Shown here: piece after piece, positions 44,744 through 53,516 of the stretch
Layout of the letters: each line of letters opens with the position of its first letter
How positions within the stretch are numbered: the stretch's first letter is position 1
DNA from: Betaproteobacteria bacterium Ga0077540
GTDB taxonomy: Bacteria; Pseudomonadota; Gammaproteobacteria; Burkholderiales; Methylophilaceae
Direction: 5' to 3'
Assembly (NCBI GenBank): GCA_001464125.1
Contig: LNEP01000011.1
Location: forward strand, 62,001 to 126,000
Length of the DNA stretch: 64,000 bases
Translations under genes and position numbers: made by a program
The notes under the pieces: model-generated
Told to the model about the DNA's origin: nothing
Seen by the model: the letters and a program-made list of their open reading frames with translations, nothing else
Databases searched by the model: none

Positions 44744-45862
44744 ATGAACAATACGCAACGAGGGTTTAGCTTGATTGAACTGATGATAGGTCTTGTCATT
44801 GGTTTGATTGCTACTTTGGTCATTACCAATGTGTTTAGCAAATTTGAACAACAAAAACGTGTGACTACCGGTGGTGCAGATGCACAAACCAATGGCTCTA
44901 TAGCTTTGTATACCATGCGCCGTGAGATTGAAAACGCAGGTTACGGCCTGCCTGTGTTCAATCAAGATATTACCCCGTTACGTTGCCCGATCAATGTGAC
45001 TTATGACCATGATGTTAATGGCGCCACGCCAGAGATTGGACTCTCACCCGTTGTGATAATTGACGGTGGGGCGGGCAGCGATAACGTCGTAGTGCGTTAT
45101 GGCTCAACGATGAAGAGTGGAGCAAGTGTTGAGATTCAATCAGTGCCGGATCCAACGCCTACGCTTCAAGTGCCAACAGCTCTTGGTTGCACTAAGAACG
45201 ATACAGCCTTGGTGATTCAAGAAATCTCAACGACCACGCTCAGATGTGCCATGGGGCGCGTTACCGAAGTGGCAACCGCACCTAACCAAAGAATTAAATT
45301 AACGAATATTTCACCATCAGGAACAGCCGTACCTGTCACAGCAGGTTTCAAAGTTGCCTGTATGGGTGCTTGGAATGAAACTAATTTCCGACTAACGAAT
45401 AATCAGTTGATGAGAACCGGTGCAACTGTGGCGCCGGCTAATCCTGATGAGACTGCTTTACCGGATGCTACGGAGTTTCCAGTGGTGTCGGATATTGTGA
45501 GTATTCAAGCGCAGTATGGTGTATCTCAGGTTGATACAAGTAATTTGGTCACGCAATGGGTGGATGCAACTGGCATCTGGAGTGCAGGTGCGATGACCGT
45601 AGCTAATCGTAATCGTATTAAAGCCGTCAGAGTGGCTGTAGTTGCGCGCAACTCACTGAGAGAACAGATGCCAGTAAGTCAAAGCTGCGACGGCGTTGCC
45701 GCTGGCTTGGCGCGTGTTTGTATTTGGAATGAAACTACAAACGTTAATTTAGCCGCAGATGCTAATTGGCAAAATTATCGATACAAAGTTTACGAAACAG
45801 TTATTCCTTTAAGAAACGTATTGTGGAATAGAATCGCGTTCTGTGGAGGTACGCCATGCTAA
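44744..45862 (+). CDS. pilW: Type IV pilus minor pilin PilW
   Basis: A 372-residue minor pilin with prepilin site QRGFSLIELMIGLVIGLIAT followed by NVFSKFEQQKRVTTGGADAQ, the PilW pattern. The middle is poorly conserved and contains many Cys and Pro. PilW bridges pilin priming proteins and PilY1. The last seven bases overlap the pilX start. Confidence 0.88.
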   Translation: MNNTQRGFSLIELMIGLVIGLIATLVITNVFSKFEQQKRVTTGGADAQTNGSIALYTMRREIENAGYGLPVFNQDITPLRCPINVTYDHDVNGATPEIGLSPVVIIDGGAGSDNVVVRYGSTMKSGASVEIQSVPDPTPTLQVPTALGCTKNDTALVIQEISTTTLRCAMGRVTEVATAPNQRIKLTNISPSGTAVPVTAGFKVACMGAWNETNFRLTNNQLMRTGATVAPANPDETALPDATEFPVVSDIVSIQAQYGVSQVDTSNLVTQWVDATGIWSAGAMTVANRNRIKAVRVAVVARNSLREQMPVSQSCDGVAAGLARVCIWNETTNVNLAADANWQNYRYKVYETVIPLRNVLWNRIAFCGGTPC

Positions 45863-46476
45863 ATAGCCGTAATAAATCTACACAGCAAGGACTAGTGCTT
45901 TTTGTGGCGTTGATGGCGTTGGTGGTGATGTCTCTGGCAAGTGTGGCACTCATTCGATCTGTGGATACCAGCAGCCAAATTACTGGTAACCTGGCGTTTA
46001 AACAAAGCACATCCATTACATCTAGCTACGGTCTTGAGGCAATGGCCGATACGATTGGTAGTCAACTCAAAATCTACGCCACCACAAACGACCCCGCCAA
46101 CGGCTTTTATGCAGTGTGTACAACATTTGATAACGGTGCTACAGGCCAGTGCAATGGTGAAAATTTAGTACAAGATGCCACTTGGACAGATGCAAATAGC
46201 AAATTAGCCACCGGTGCAGGTATAGCCGATGGTAAAGACCCTTACGGAAACACAATTCGCTACATAGTGGAGCGGATGTGCAATCAGGCAGGAAATTCAA
46301 GTGTCGACAATTGCTTAATGGCGACAAGCCCAACGGACACATCATCAAAAAACGTGGTGGGTTTAGGCTCTCCAATATTACAGCCCATCAGCGAGCCATT
46401 ACCGCTTTACCGCGTGACGGTGCGCATTACCGGACCTAAAAATACAACTACTTATGTACAAGCATTTGTCTCTTAA
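45856..46476 (+). CDS. pilX: Type IV pilus minor pilin PilX
   Basis: A 206-residue pilin-like protein; QQGLVLFVALMALVVMSLAS is its N-terminal helix, typical of PilX, which lacks the Glu5 residue of other pilins. SSQITGNLAFKQSTSITSSY follows. Overlaps pilW and lies 12 bases before pilY1. Confidence 0.87.
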   Translation: MLNSRNKSTQQGLVLFVALMALVVMSLASVALIRSVDTSSQITGNLAFKQSTSITSSYGLEAMADTIGSQLKIYATTNDPANGFYAVCTTFDNGATGQCNGENLVQDATWTDANSKLATGAGIADGKDPYGNTIRYIVERMCNQAGNSSVDNCLMATSPTDTSSKNVVGLGSPILQPISEPLPLYRVTVRITGPKNTTTYVQAFVS

Positions 46477-46488
46477 CGAGGTATAAAC

Positions 46489-49400
46489 ATGAATTCATCT
46501 ATCAAACAAAACTTACTAATATCACTAAGCTTTCTGTTTGCCCTTGGCTTTTCTAATGGTGTCAGCGCTGCAAACCATGTGGAGATTTCAAGTACCCCTT
46601 TGGTTAACTCAGGCACTTCGGATGTGTTGCCAAACATTATGTTTGTGTTGGATAACTCAGGGAGTATGGCAAGGGAATATACGCCAGATTGGGCAACGGC
46701 ATCCTCTAATTGGCTTGAGAAAAACGGTACCTACAATACGCAGTACTATAATCCAAATATCACTTATACTCCTGCCGTAAAATACGACGGTGTCTCGATG
46801 GGAAGCCAATTATCACCATGGACTTCTGTAAAGAATGATGTCACTGATACTGGCGCGACAAAAGGGGGTACCGTTAGCCTTGTGGGGAATGCGGAATATT
46901 ATCTATATGTACCCGGTGAGTATTGCACTACACAGGCACTCACTTCTTGCATTATAAGCAATGTGCCAACTGCTACTTATAAATTTCCTGCTCCTATTCG
47001 TTGGTGCAATAATGGTACAAATGCTACAACAAGAAATTTAACAAGTACAACAGCATGCCAATCTATAAGAGTAGACGGCTCTTTTACAAGTCATAGACAG
47101 CCGAGATCGACCTATACTTTGACCTTTAATGTTTCAGGTTCCACAACCGTAAGTAGCGTCAAAATCAACAATATTGAAATCTTAAGGCAGTCAGTTAGTG
47201 CAAATGGCTCATCAAACATTGCAGCAGAAGTCTACGATGAACTTTGTAGAAGTGGCGTCACGGGCGGTCAATGTCAGTTAACCAATAACGTGCGAGTTAG
47301 TCTCTCCAGCGGTACAATCACATTTAGGTCGTTTGCAGGTCAACCGCTCAATCCAGCTTCCCCAGTTCAAGTGAAGCTGACTAATGGCACCGCCACAGGG
47401 GCAGTTGTAACACCTAATGCAAATGATGTGGCTGGTAGCTTAGCGTATGTCGACATTGTTAATAGTATTAACAGTTACACAGTTCCAGGAGAAACTACCA
47501 AAGCCGTTGATCGAACAGACTGTGCTGGCACTGTGTGTACCTATGCAGAAGAAATGACCAACTACGCTAACTGGTACACCTACTATCGCACACGTATGCA
47601 AGCCATGAAAACTGCTGCTAGTATTGCGTTCAAAGGGATTGATAATCGGTATCGCGTTGGTTTTATCACCATATCCAGTCAATCTAGCAATTATTTACCC
47701 ATAGCCAAATTTGAATCTGGTAGTAATGGGCAAAAAAGCAAGTGGTATAAGCAGTTGTATGTCACATCTCCTGATGGGGGTACACCATTGAGGTCAGCGC
47801 TGTCTATTGTGGGTAGGATTTATGCTGGCAAAAAGCCCATAGGTAGTGCCGATCCAGTCGAGTACTCCTGTCAGCAAAACTTTGCGCTTCTCACCACCGA
47901 TGGTTATTGGAACACTGATTATCCATCTGATGTTAAGGACATTAAAGGGAACGCAATTGGTAATTTAGATAAAACATCACCACGGCCGATTTATGAAGGT
48001 CCTACAGCAACATCAGGTAGCTTAGCGGATGTGGCCAAGTATTATTTTGATACGGATATTCGCAATCAAACAGATTTCAATAACTGTAGTAATGGCACAG
48101 CAGGCAGTAATGTGTGTGGTACTGCTGATGATCATCCTAAACAAAATATGGTGACGTTGACACTGGGCTTAGGCATAGACGGCACATTGTTATATACCGA
48201 CGATTATAAGGATCAATCTTCTGGCGATTTCGCTAATATCAAGAGTGGCTCAGCAAACTGGCCGGATCCAAGAACTGCAGATAGGACTGTAGCAGCTGAA
48301 AACGGCACTCGTATTGACGATTTGTGGCATGCTGCAGTCAACGCGGGTGGTACCTACTACAGTGCCAAAAACCCTAAATTACTTAGAGACTCCCTGATTA
48401 AAGGTTTGTCTGAAATTAAGAGTGTGTTTGGTGCGGGTTCAGCAGCTGCAGCAAGTAGCTTGGCACCGACCACGGGGGACAACTTCCAATATGTAGCCAG
48501 CTATCGCTCTGTTAAGTGGACAGGTAACTTAGAGGCTAGAACAGTGGACGTGCAAACCCTCAAAACCAGTGAAAAAGCGGTTTGGTGTGCAGAAAATGTC
48601 GCTGGTGGTACTTGTACAGCGCCAGCCACATTAAAAGCTGTAACTTCTGGTGGAGTACAAACTTTTTATTGTGAAACTCCTGGATCGAACACCGATGCGT
48701 GTGGTGACATTGGAGGGCAGTTAGGCACAGGCGGCACTGCGGATGCTTGTTATGTAGAAGTGAGCACCACTTGTACAGGTAAGATGTCTACTTTAGTTTC
48801 GGAAGCTACTGATAATCGCAAAATTTTTGTAAATAATGGTGGAGCATTAACTAACTTTACAGCAGGTGCATTAAGCCCGTCGGCACAAACTGCCTTTGTT
48901 AATGGCTATGACAACCTAAGTCAGTTTGCGGACTTTACAACCACTCAACAAAATAACAGTAATAAGGTCGCAAACTTGGTGAGTTTTCTTCGTGGTCAAT
49001 CCCAGTTTGAGAACCGTAACTCGAATCCAGACCCAGAAAAACGCCTATTCCGTGCAAGAGAGGCTATCTTGGGGGATATTACGCAATCTAAACCTGCTTA
49101 TCTTAAAAAGTCACCATTGAATTACGTAGACCCTGGTTATACAGCGTTTAGGGATTCAGTTGGCCCAAGCAGACAAGGTACTGTGTTTGTAGGCGCAAAC
49201 GATGGTATGTTGCATGCCTTTAATGCGGATAATGGAGTTGAAATGTGGGCGTTTATTCCAACCCCGGTCATAAAAAATCTACCAAAATTGGCTGATAGGG
49301 ATTACGCAATCAAACACCAAAATTATGTCAATGGTAACCCTTACTTAGCAGATATTTGCGTGGCTGGTTGTGATACGGCAAGCGCACAATGGAAGACCAT

Positions 49401-50553
49401 TCTGGTAGGTGGTCTAAACGGGGGTGGTCGTGGTTATTACGCTTTGGACGTTACCGACCCAACCAGCCCATCCATGCTTTGGGAGTTCACTGCCGATAAC
49501 GATAGTAGCCTAGGCTATACCTTTGGTGAGCCGGTGGTGACAAAGCTAAGTGCCGGCACTAATGCTGGCAGATGGGTTGTACTGCTTACCTCTGGTTATA
49601 ACAATGGCACATTGGATAATGATGGTGTTACCTCAAATAATCCTGTGGGTAATGGTCAGGGCTATTTATATGTACTTAATGCGTTTAATGGAGCACTAAT
49701 TTCTAAAATTGGCACGGGTGCTGGTTCGCCATCCGCGCCGAGTGGTCTTGGAAAAATTGCAGCCTTCGCAAACGATGCATTCAAAAATAACTTCGCTACT
49801 TATGCTTATGCCGGTGATCTTGACGGTAGTTTATGGCGATTTGATATTAATGGAAACGTTGTAAAATTGGCAACGTTGAGAGACCCGAGTGGTGTACCAC
49901 AACCCATCACTACAGCGCCACAACTGGGTTTAATTAACAAAAAACGTGTGATTTTTGTGGGCACTGGTAAATACTTGGAGCAAGAGGATTTAATCAGCAC
50001 CCAAGTGCAGTCTGTGTATGCCATCAAGGATGATGACGTTGCTGCTGAAATTTCTAGCCTAAGAGGCGGCGGATTAGTCATGCAAACGCTCAGTACCGAT
50101 GGGGATTTCAGAACATCCACATCAGAAAGTGTTGACTTCGGTACCGGCTTTGGTTGGATGGTGGATTTCCCTGCCGGCGAACGTGTTAATGTAGACCCAT
50201 TACTTTTAAATGGTGTCTTATTAATGCCAACCACAGTGCCTAATAGCACAAGTTGCTTGGGTGGTGGATATGGCTGGTTTAACTACTTTAATTACAAAAC
50301 AGGCGGCTCACCGATTATTGCTGGTGGCGTGGTATCAGAAAAGCTGAATACCCCAGCGGTTGGCTTTAACATTGTGTACGATCAGGACCGTAAACCAGTA
50401 GTTTCTGTGGTGGAAAGTAACGATCCAACACCGCATCATTTGAAAAACAAAGATGTGGCGGCCAATTCTGATGCAACAAGAGAAACAGTGTATGAGAAGT
50501 ATGACGATGGAACTTACGGTAGACGTTCAATCTGGCGTGAGCTAATCAGATAA
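46489..50553 (+). CDS. pilY1: Type IV pilus tip adhesin PilY1
   Basis: A 1354-residue exported protein with a signal peptide ending near VSAA. The N-terminal part holds an integrin-like VWA motif, NIMFVLDNSGSMAREY (DxSGS MIDAS) at about residues 45-65, and variable sequence to about 700. The C-terminal part (about 880-1290) is the PilY1 beta-propeller: RQGTVFVGANDGMLHAFNAD, LVGGLNGGGRGYYALDV, SGYNNGTLDNDG and YAGDLDGSLWRFDINGN, the last with a calcium-binding Asp pattern. It is thought to sit at the pilus tip with the minor pilins and control adhesion, retraction and surface sensing. Ends at a strong terminator. Confidence 0.92.
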   Translation: MNSSIKQNLLISLSFLFALGFSNGVSAANHVEISSTPLVNSGTSDVLPNIMFVLDNSGSMAREYTPDWATASSNWLEKNGTYNTQYYNPNITYTPAVKYDGVSMGSQLSPWTSVKNDVTDTGATKGGTVSLVGNAEYYLYVPGEYCTTQALTSCIISNVPTATYKFPAPIRWCNNGTNATTRNLTSTTACQSIRVDGSFTSHRQPRSTYTLTFNVSGSTTVSSVKINNIEILRQSVSANGSSNIAAEVYDELCRSGVTGGQCQLTNNVRVSLSSGTITFRSFAGQPLNPASPVQVKLTNGTATGAVVTPNANDVAGSLAYVDIVNSINSYTVPGETTKAVDRTDCAGTVCTYAEEMTNYANWYTYYRTRMQAMKTAASIAFKGIDNRYRVGFITISSQSSNYLPIAKFESGSNGQKSKWYKQLYVTSPDGGTPLRSALSIVGRIYAGKKPIGSADPVEYSCQQNFALLTTDGYWNTDYPSDVKDIKGNAIGNLDKTSPRPIYEGPTATSGSLADVAKYYFDTDIRNQTDFNNCSNGTAGSNVCGTADDHPKQNMVTLTLGLGIDGTLLYTDDYKDQSSGDFANIKSGSANWPDPRTADRTVAAENGTRIDDLWHAAVNAGGTYYSAKNPKLLRDSLIKGLSEIKSVFGAGSAAAASSLAPTTGDNFQYVASYRSVKWTGNLEARTVDVQTLKTSEKAVWCAENVAGGTCTAPATLKAVTSGGVQTFYCETPGSNTDACGDIGGQLGTGGTADACYVEVSTTCTGKMSTLVSEATDNRKIFVNNGGALTNFTAGALSPSAQTAFVNGYDNLSQFADFTTTQQNNSNKVANLVSFLRGQSQFENRNSNPDPEKRLFRAREAILGDITQSKPAYLKKSPLNYVDPGYTAFRDSVGPSRQGTVFVGANDGMLHAFNADNGVEMWAFIPTPVIKNLPKLADRDYAIKHQNYVNGNPYLADICVAGCDTASAQWKTILVGGLNGGGRGYYALDVTDPTSPSMLWEFTADNDSSLGYTFGEPVVTKLSAGTNAGRWVVLLTSGYNNGTLDNDGVTSNNPVGNGQGYLYVLNAFNGALISKIGTGAGSPSAPSGLGKIAAFANDAFKNNFATYAYAGDLDGSLWRFDINGNVVKLATLRDPSGVPQPITTAPQLGLINKKRVIFVGTGKYLEQEDLISTQVQSVYAIKDDDVAAEISSLRGGGLVMQTLSTDGDFRTSTSESVDFGTGFGWMVDFPAGERVNVDPLLLNGVLLMPTTVPNSTSCLGGGYGWFNYFNYKTGGSPIIAGGVVSEKLNTPAVGFNIVYDQDRKPVVSVVESNDPTPHHLKNKDVAANSDATRETVYEKYDDGTYGRRSIWRELIR

Positions 50554-50572
50554 TAAATCATTAAAATCATTT

Positions 50573-50600
50573 AAACGCCTTGGAAACAAGGCGTTTTTTT
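50573..50600. terminator. Terminator after pilY1
   Basis: AAACGCCTTG (50573-50582) pairs with CAAGGCGTTT (50587-50596) across a GAAA tetraloop, followed by TTTT. A perfect 10-base-pair stem closed by a stable GNRA loop. It also faces the convergent Gx transporter gene (stop at 50605) and may serve both. Confidence 0.9.
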
Positions 50601-50604
50601 ATGT

Positions 50605-51108
50605 TTATTTATCTAGCAACTTTGCAGTAATTAGACCATTCACTACACCAAAGAACAGTGCAGCTAACGCAAAAACCGGAACCAACACCATGACGCTACC
50701 GTGAGGAATGAGTAAAAGCCTGACCAAGATGAGCTGCCCTGCAATATGAGCAAAAGCAGCCAATATGCTTAATGTGATGACGCTAAAATAGCGTTTGGGT
50801 AGCCTGACAGCAATTGTGAGTGCAACCAAACTAAGTACTGCGCCGCTTAGGCTAAGTAAAAATGTTGGCGTTAAAAACTGACCCAGTAGCAAGCTACTTG
50901 CGAACACCCTTAGTAAACTGACCCATACAGCGGCTTGAATGCCATAACGTTGCAACACATAAAGCACTACGATATTGGCAACCCCTGGCTTTACCCCGGG
51001 TAATGGTGAAGGAAATGCGGATTCAATTAAATGCAGCCCAATCGCAAATGCGGTGAGTTTCGCAATGCGATGGTCTTCATCTGTTGTTTGAAAATGTAGC
51101 TGCGGCAT
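50605..51108 (-). CDS. Gx transporter family membrane protein (heptaprenyl diphosphate synthase component I-like)
   Basis: A 167-residue protein with about five hydrophobic segments. The start HRIAKLTAFAIGLHLIESAF, SPLPGVKPGVANIVVLYVL and LLLGQFLTPTFLLSLSGAVL match the Gx/HppS component I family, named in Gram-positives as a partial heptaprenyl diphosphate synthase but better described as a membrane protein next to flavin-transfer genes. It overlaps the NusGII gene by one base and follows apbE in one operon. Confidence 0.8.
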   Translation of the reverse strand: MPQLHFQTTDEDHRIAKLTAFAIGLHLIESAFPSPLPGVKPGVANIVVLYVLQRYGIQAAVWVSLLRVFASSLLLGQFLTPTFLLSLSGAVLSLVALTIAVRLPKRYFSVITLSILAAFAHIAGQLILVRLLLIPHGSVMVLVPVFALAALFFGVVNGLITAKLLDK

Positions 51109-51512
51109 CAGTAATTGAGCGTGTCAAAAGCGGCTTTTGCACCAGTCAGTTCGATACTAATTTGATTGGGGATGCAGATGGCAGTTTGATTGGCATGAGA
51201 GAGCCAGCCTTGATGAACACAATACTGGTTATGGCAGGGTGAATGCTTAAAACGCACTTTACCCTGTTGAATTTCAATGACAGATTTACCCAATTTGCCT
51301 GCAACGGTCAGTGTTTTGGTTTGCATCAAGCTGTATTCCCCAAGTACAGCATTTCCAGCGCGAATGCGCAGTGTTGCTGCTGGTTGGTGTGACCAAAGTG
51401 TCGCAAAACTGATCACTATCAACCCTAAGCTAAGTAAGATAATGCACCAATCCCCTAATAAAGGTTTGGGGAAGTTATTGAAGTGTGCGGACACGTTTTT
51501 TTGCGTCTTCAT
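51108..51512 (-). CDS. Membrane-anchored NusG domain II protein
   Basis: A 134-residue protein with one N-terminal membrane segment (WCIILLSLGLIVISFATLW) and an outside NusG domain II. The domain signature is seen in KHSPCHNQYCVHQGWLSH then AICIPNQISIEL. The C-x4-C pair and ICIPN sequence are typical. NusGII proteins stand with ApbE and Gx genes in flavinylation clusters, though their function is unclear. Start overlaps the apbE end by 38 bases. Confidence 0.8.
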   Translation of the reverse strand: MKTQKNVSAHFNNFPKPLLGDWCIILLSLGLIVISFATLWSHQPAATLRIRAGNAVLGEYSLMQTKTLTVAGKLGKSVIEIQQGKVRFKHSPCHNQYCVHQGWLSHANQTAICIPNQISIELTGAKAAFDTLNY

Positions 51513-52515
51513 CTAGCCATTCTAGACGTTGTTGCATTTCTGGTGTGGCCAAGATTTGACCATCTTCTTGGATGACCAATACGTTGGATACCTCCATCTT
51601 TTTTGCAAACTCTGCTTTATTTGAAAGCTCGCTGATAAAAATTGGTTTAGAAGCAACATCAGACAATACCCCTGCACGTGCCCCGGGTGGTATCAACACA
51701 GTGACAGATTGCGTACCTTGAGCTGGCTCGCCAGTGCGTGGGTCAATAATGTGGCAGTAACGTTTACCGTCTAGTATAAAAAACCGCTGGTAATCACCAG
51801 AGGTGCCAATGGCCCAGCCGCTCTCCAAGGCAATGGTGGCAATGGCATCTGGTTTTCTAGGATGTTGAATGCCTACAACCCAAGGCCTATCACCATGCTT
51901 GCCAAGGGCAATCACATTGCCGCCAATGTTGATCAAGGCATTTTCTACATGAAACTCGTTGAGTAGCTTAAGTCCAACATCTAACGCATAACCTTTGGCA
52001 TACCCTCCTAAGTCCAGTTTCACATGGGGGTTATTGCTAGTAATTTGCCGGCCATTCATCACAACATCCGTCATTTTGGGTTGCTCTGCTAGTAGGGCTT
52101 CCAGTGTGGTTTGGTCCGGTGAGACAGCGGTAAATTCGTCGCGCTGAAATCCCCAAACCTTGATTAATTTACCGATGGCAGGGTTAAATAGACCTTCGGA
52201 TTGAATGGAAAGCTGGGTAGCATCTTGGATGATATTCACAATATCTGGCTCAATCAGCTTGGGTCTGTTCTCAGTAAACGTGCGGTTGATACCATTGATT
52301 TCACTGGGTTTCCATGCATGTAAGCGATTATGGATTTGTTGAAACTCACGCGTGATCTGACTAGTAATCTGCTGTGCCTGACTTTCCTCCTCTCCGTAAA
52401 TGGAAATGTCTACCAGCGTCCCAAACACATAGGTTTGCGTGTGGTAAAGCGGGTCTAATTGAATGCTGCAGCTGAGTTGCGTGAAGCAGGTAAGAAGCAA
52501 AATAAAGTAGCGCAT
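51475..52515 (-). CDS. apbE: FAD:protein FMN transferase ApbE
   Basis: A 346-residue lipoprotein (MRYFILLLTCFTQLSC, lipobox LSC) that attaches FMN to Thr or Ser of secreted electron-transfer proteins. The ApbE pattern is present: QTYVFGTLVDISIYGEEE, GLFNPAIGKLIKVWGF, HVKLDLGGYAKGYALDVGL, NIGGNVIALG, YCHIIDPRTGEPA and SDVASKPIFI. Downstream of gshB by 19 bases and overlapping the NusGII gene, so in one operon. Its target protein is not in the window. Confidence 0.92.
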   Translation of the reverse strand: MRYFILLLTCFTQLSCSIQLDPLYHTQTYVFGTLVDISIYGEEESQAQQITSQITREFQQIHNRLHAWKPSEINGINRTFTENRPKLIEPDIVNIIQDATQLSIQSEGLFNPAIGKLIKVWGFQRDEFTAVSPDQTTLEALLAEQPKMTDVVMNGRQITSNNPHVKLDLGGYAKGYALDVGLKLLNEFHVENALINIGGNVIALGKHGDRPWVVGIQHPRKPDAIATIALESGWAIGTSGDYQRFFILDGKRYCHIIDPRTGEPAQGTQSVTVLIPPGARAGVLSDVASKPIFISELSNKAEFAKKMEVSNVLVIQEDGQILATPEMQQRLEWLDEDAKKRVRTLQ

Positions 52516-52534
52516 AAGCGCTATGATAGCCGGA

Positions 52535-53488
52535 CTAACGCGTTCCTTCCAGCGCAACCATTTCCTCTAGCGCTTTAACCCAAAGGTCAGCCGGATTGCA
52601 GTCGGTTTGTGCAGCGATTTCCACCATGCCGGTTGGGCTGGTGACATTGATTTCAGTGAGGTGCTCACCAATCACATCCAGCCCAACTAAAAATAAGCCT
52701 TCTGCTTTAAGTGTTTTACCCACGGTACGTGCAATTTCCCAGTCGCGCTCCGTTAGTGGTTGCGCCACACCTTTGCCGCCAGCTGCCAAGTTGCCACGTG
52801 TCTCGCCAGGTTTGGGAATACGTGCCAATGCATAAGGTGCAGGCTCGCCGTTGATGACTAAAATACGTTTATCGCCTTGCTTGATGGCGGGCAAATAGCG
52901 CTGCGCCATGATTGTGCGTTGCTCGTATTCGGTAACCGTTTCCAAAATCGCACCTATATTGGGGTCTTGCTCGGTCAAGCGGAAAATGCCACTTCCCCCC
53001 ATGCCATCCAGCGGTTTGACGACAATATCTTGATGTTGCGCCAGAAAATCACGAATACGCGCGTTATTATTGGTAACCAAAAATTCCGGTGCAAATTGCG
53101 GAAATTTGGCCACAGACAGTTTTTCGTTCCAGCTGCGAATCGCTGTTGGATTGTTCAGCACGCCCGCACCTTGTTGTGCGGCAAGCTCTAGCAAATAGGT
53201 GCTATATAAGTATTCGTTATCAAAGGGCGGGTCTTTGCGCATCAGCACCGCATCAAATACGCTGGGTAGATAGTGTTCGCTAGCGCCTAATTCATACCAT
53301 GATTCGTTTGCTGTGAGTGATAATACATTGGCGCGCACATGCACTGAGGCTTGCTGTAAATACAGATCATGCTGCTCGCACACAAACAAGCTGTGGCCGC
53401 GCGCTGCCGCCGCGCGCATCATCGCAACGCTGGTGTCTTTGTAAGACTTAAGCTGGTGAATCGGGTCAATGATGAACAGTAGCTTCAT
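52535..53488 (-). CDS. gshB: Glutathione synthetase
   Basis: A 317-residue ATP-grasp enzyme adding glycine to gamma-glutamylcysteine. Seen: FIIDPIHQLKSYKDTSVAMM, VLMRKDPPFDNEY, NEKLSVAKFP, VKPLDGMGGSGIFRL, KRILVINGEPAPYALARIP and GNLAAGGKGVAQPLTERDW, with the C-terminal EINVTSPTGM. Follows gshA after 28 bases. In methylotrophs glutathione also feeds formaldehyde detoxification. Confidence 0.96.
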   Translation of the reverse strand: MKLLFIIDPIHQLKSYKDTSVAMMRAAAARGHSLFVCEQHDLYLQQASVHVRANVLSLTANESWYELGASEHYLPSVFDAVLMRKDPPFDNEYLYSTYLLELAAQQGAGVLNNPTAIRSWNEKLSVAKFPQFAPEFLVTNNNARIRDFLAQHQDIVVKPLDGMGGSGIFRLTEQDPNIGAILETVTEYEQRTIMAQRYLPAIKQGDKRILVINGEPAPYALARIPKPGETRGNLAAGGKGVAQPLTERDWEIARTVGKTLKAEGLFLVGLDVIGEHLTEINVTSPTGMVEIAAQTDCNPADLWVKALEEMVALEGTR

Positions 53489-53516
53489 GATGCGCCTTGC
53501 GTAAATTCAATATGGA

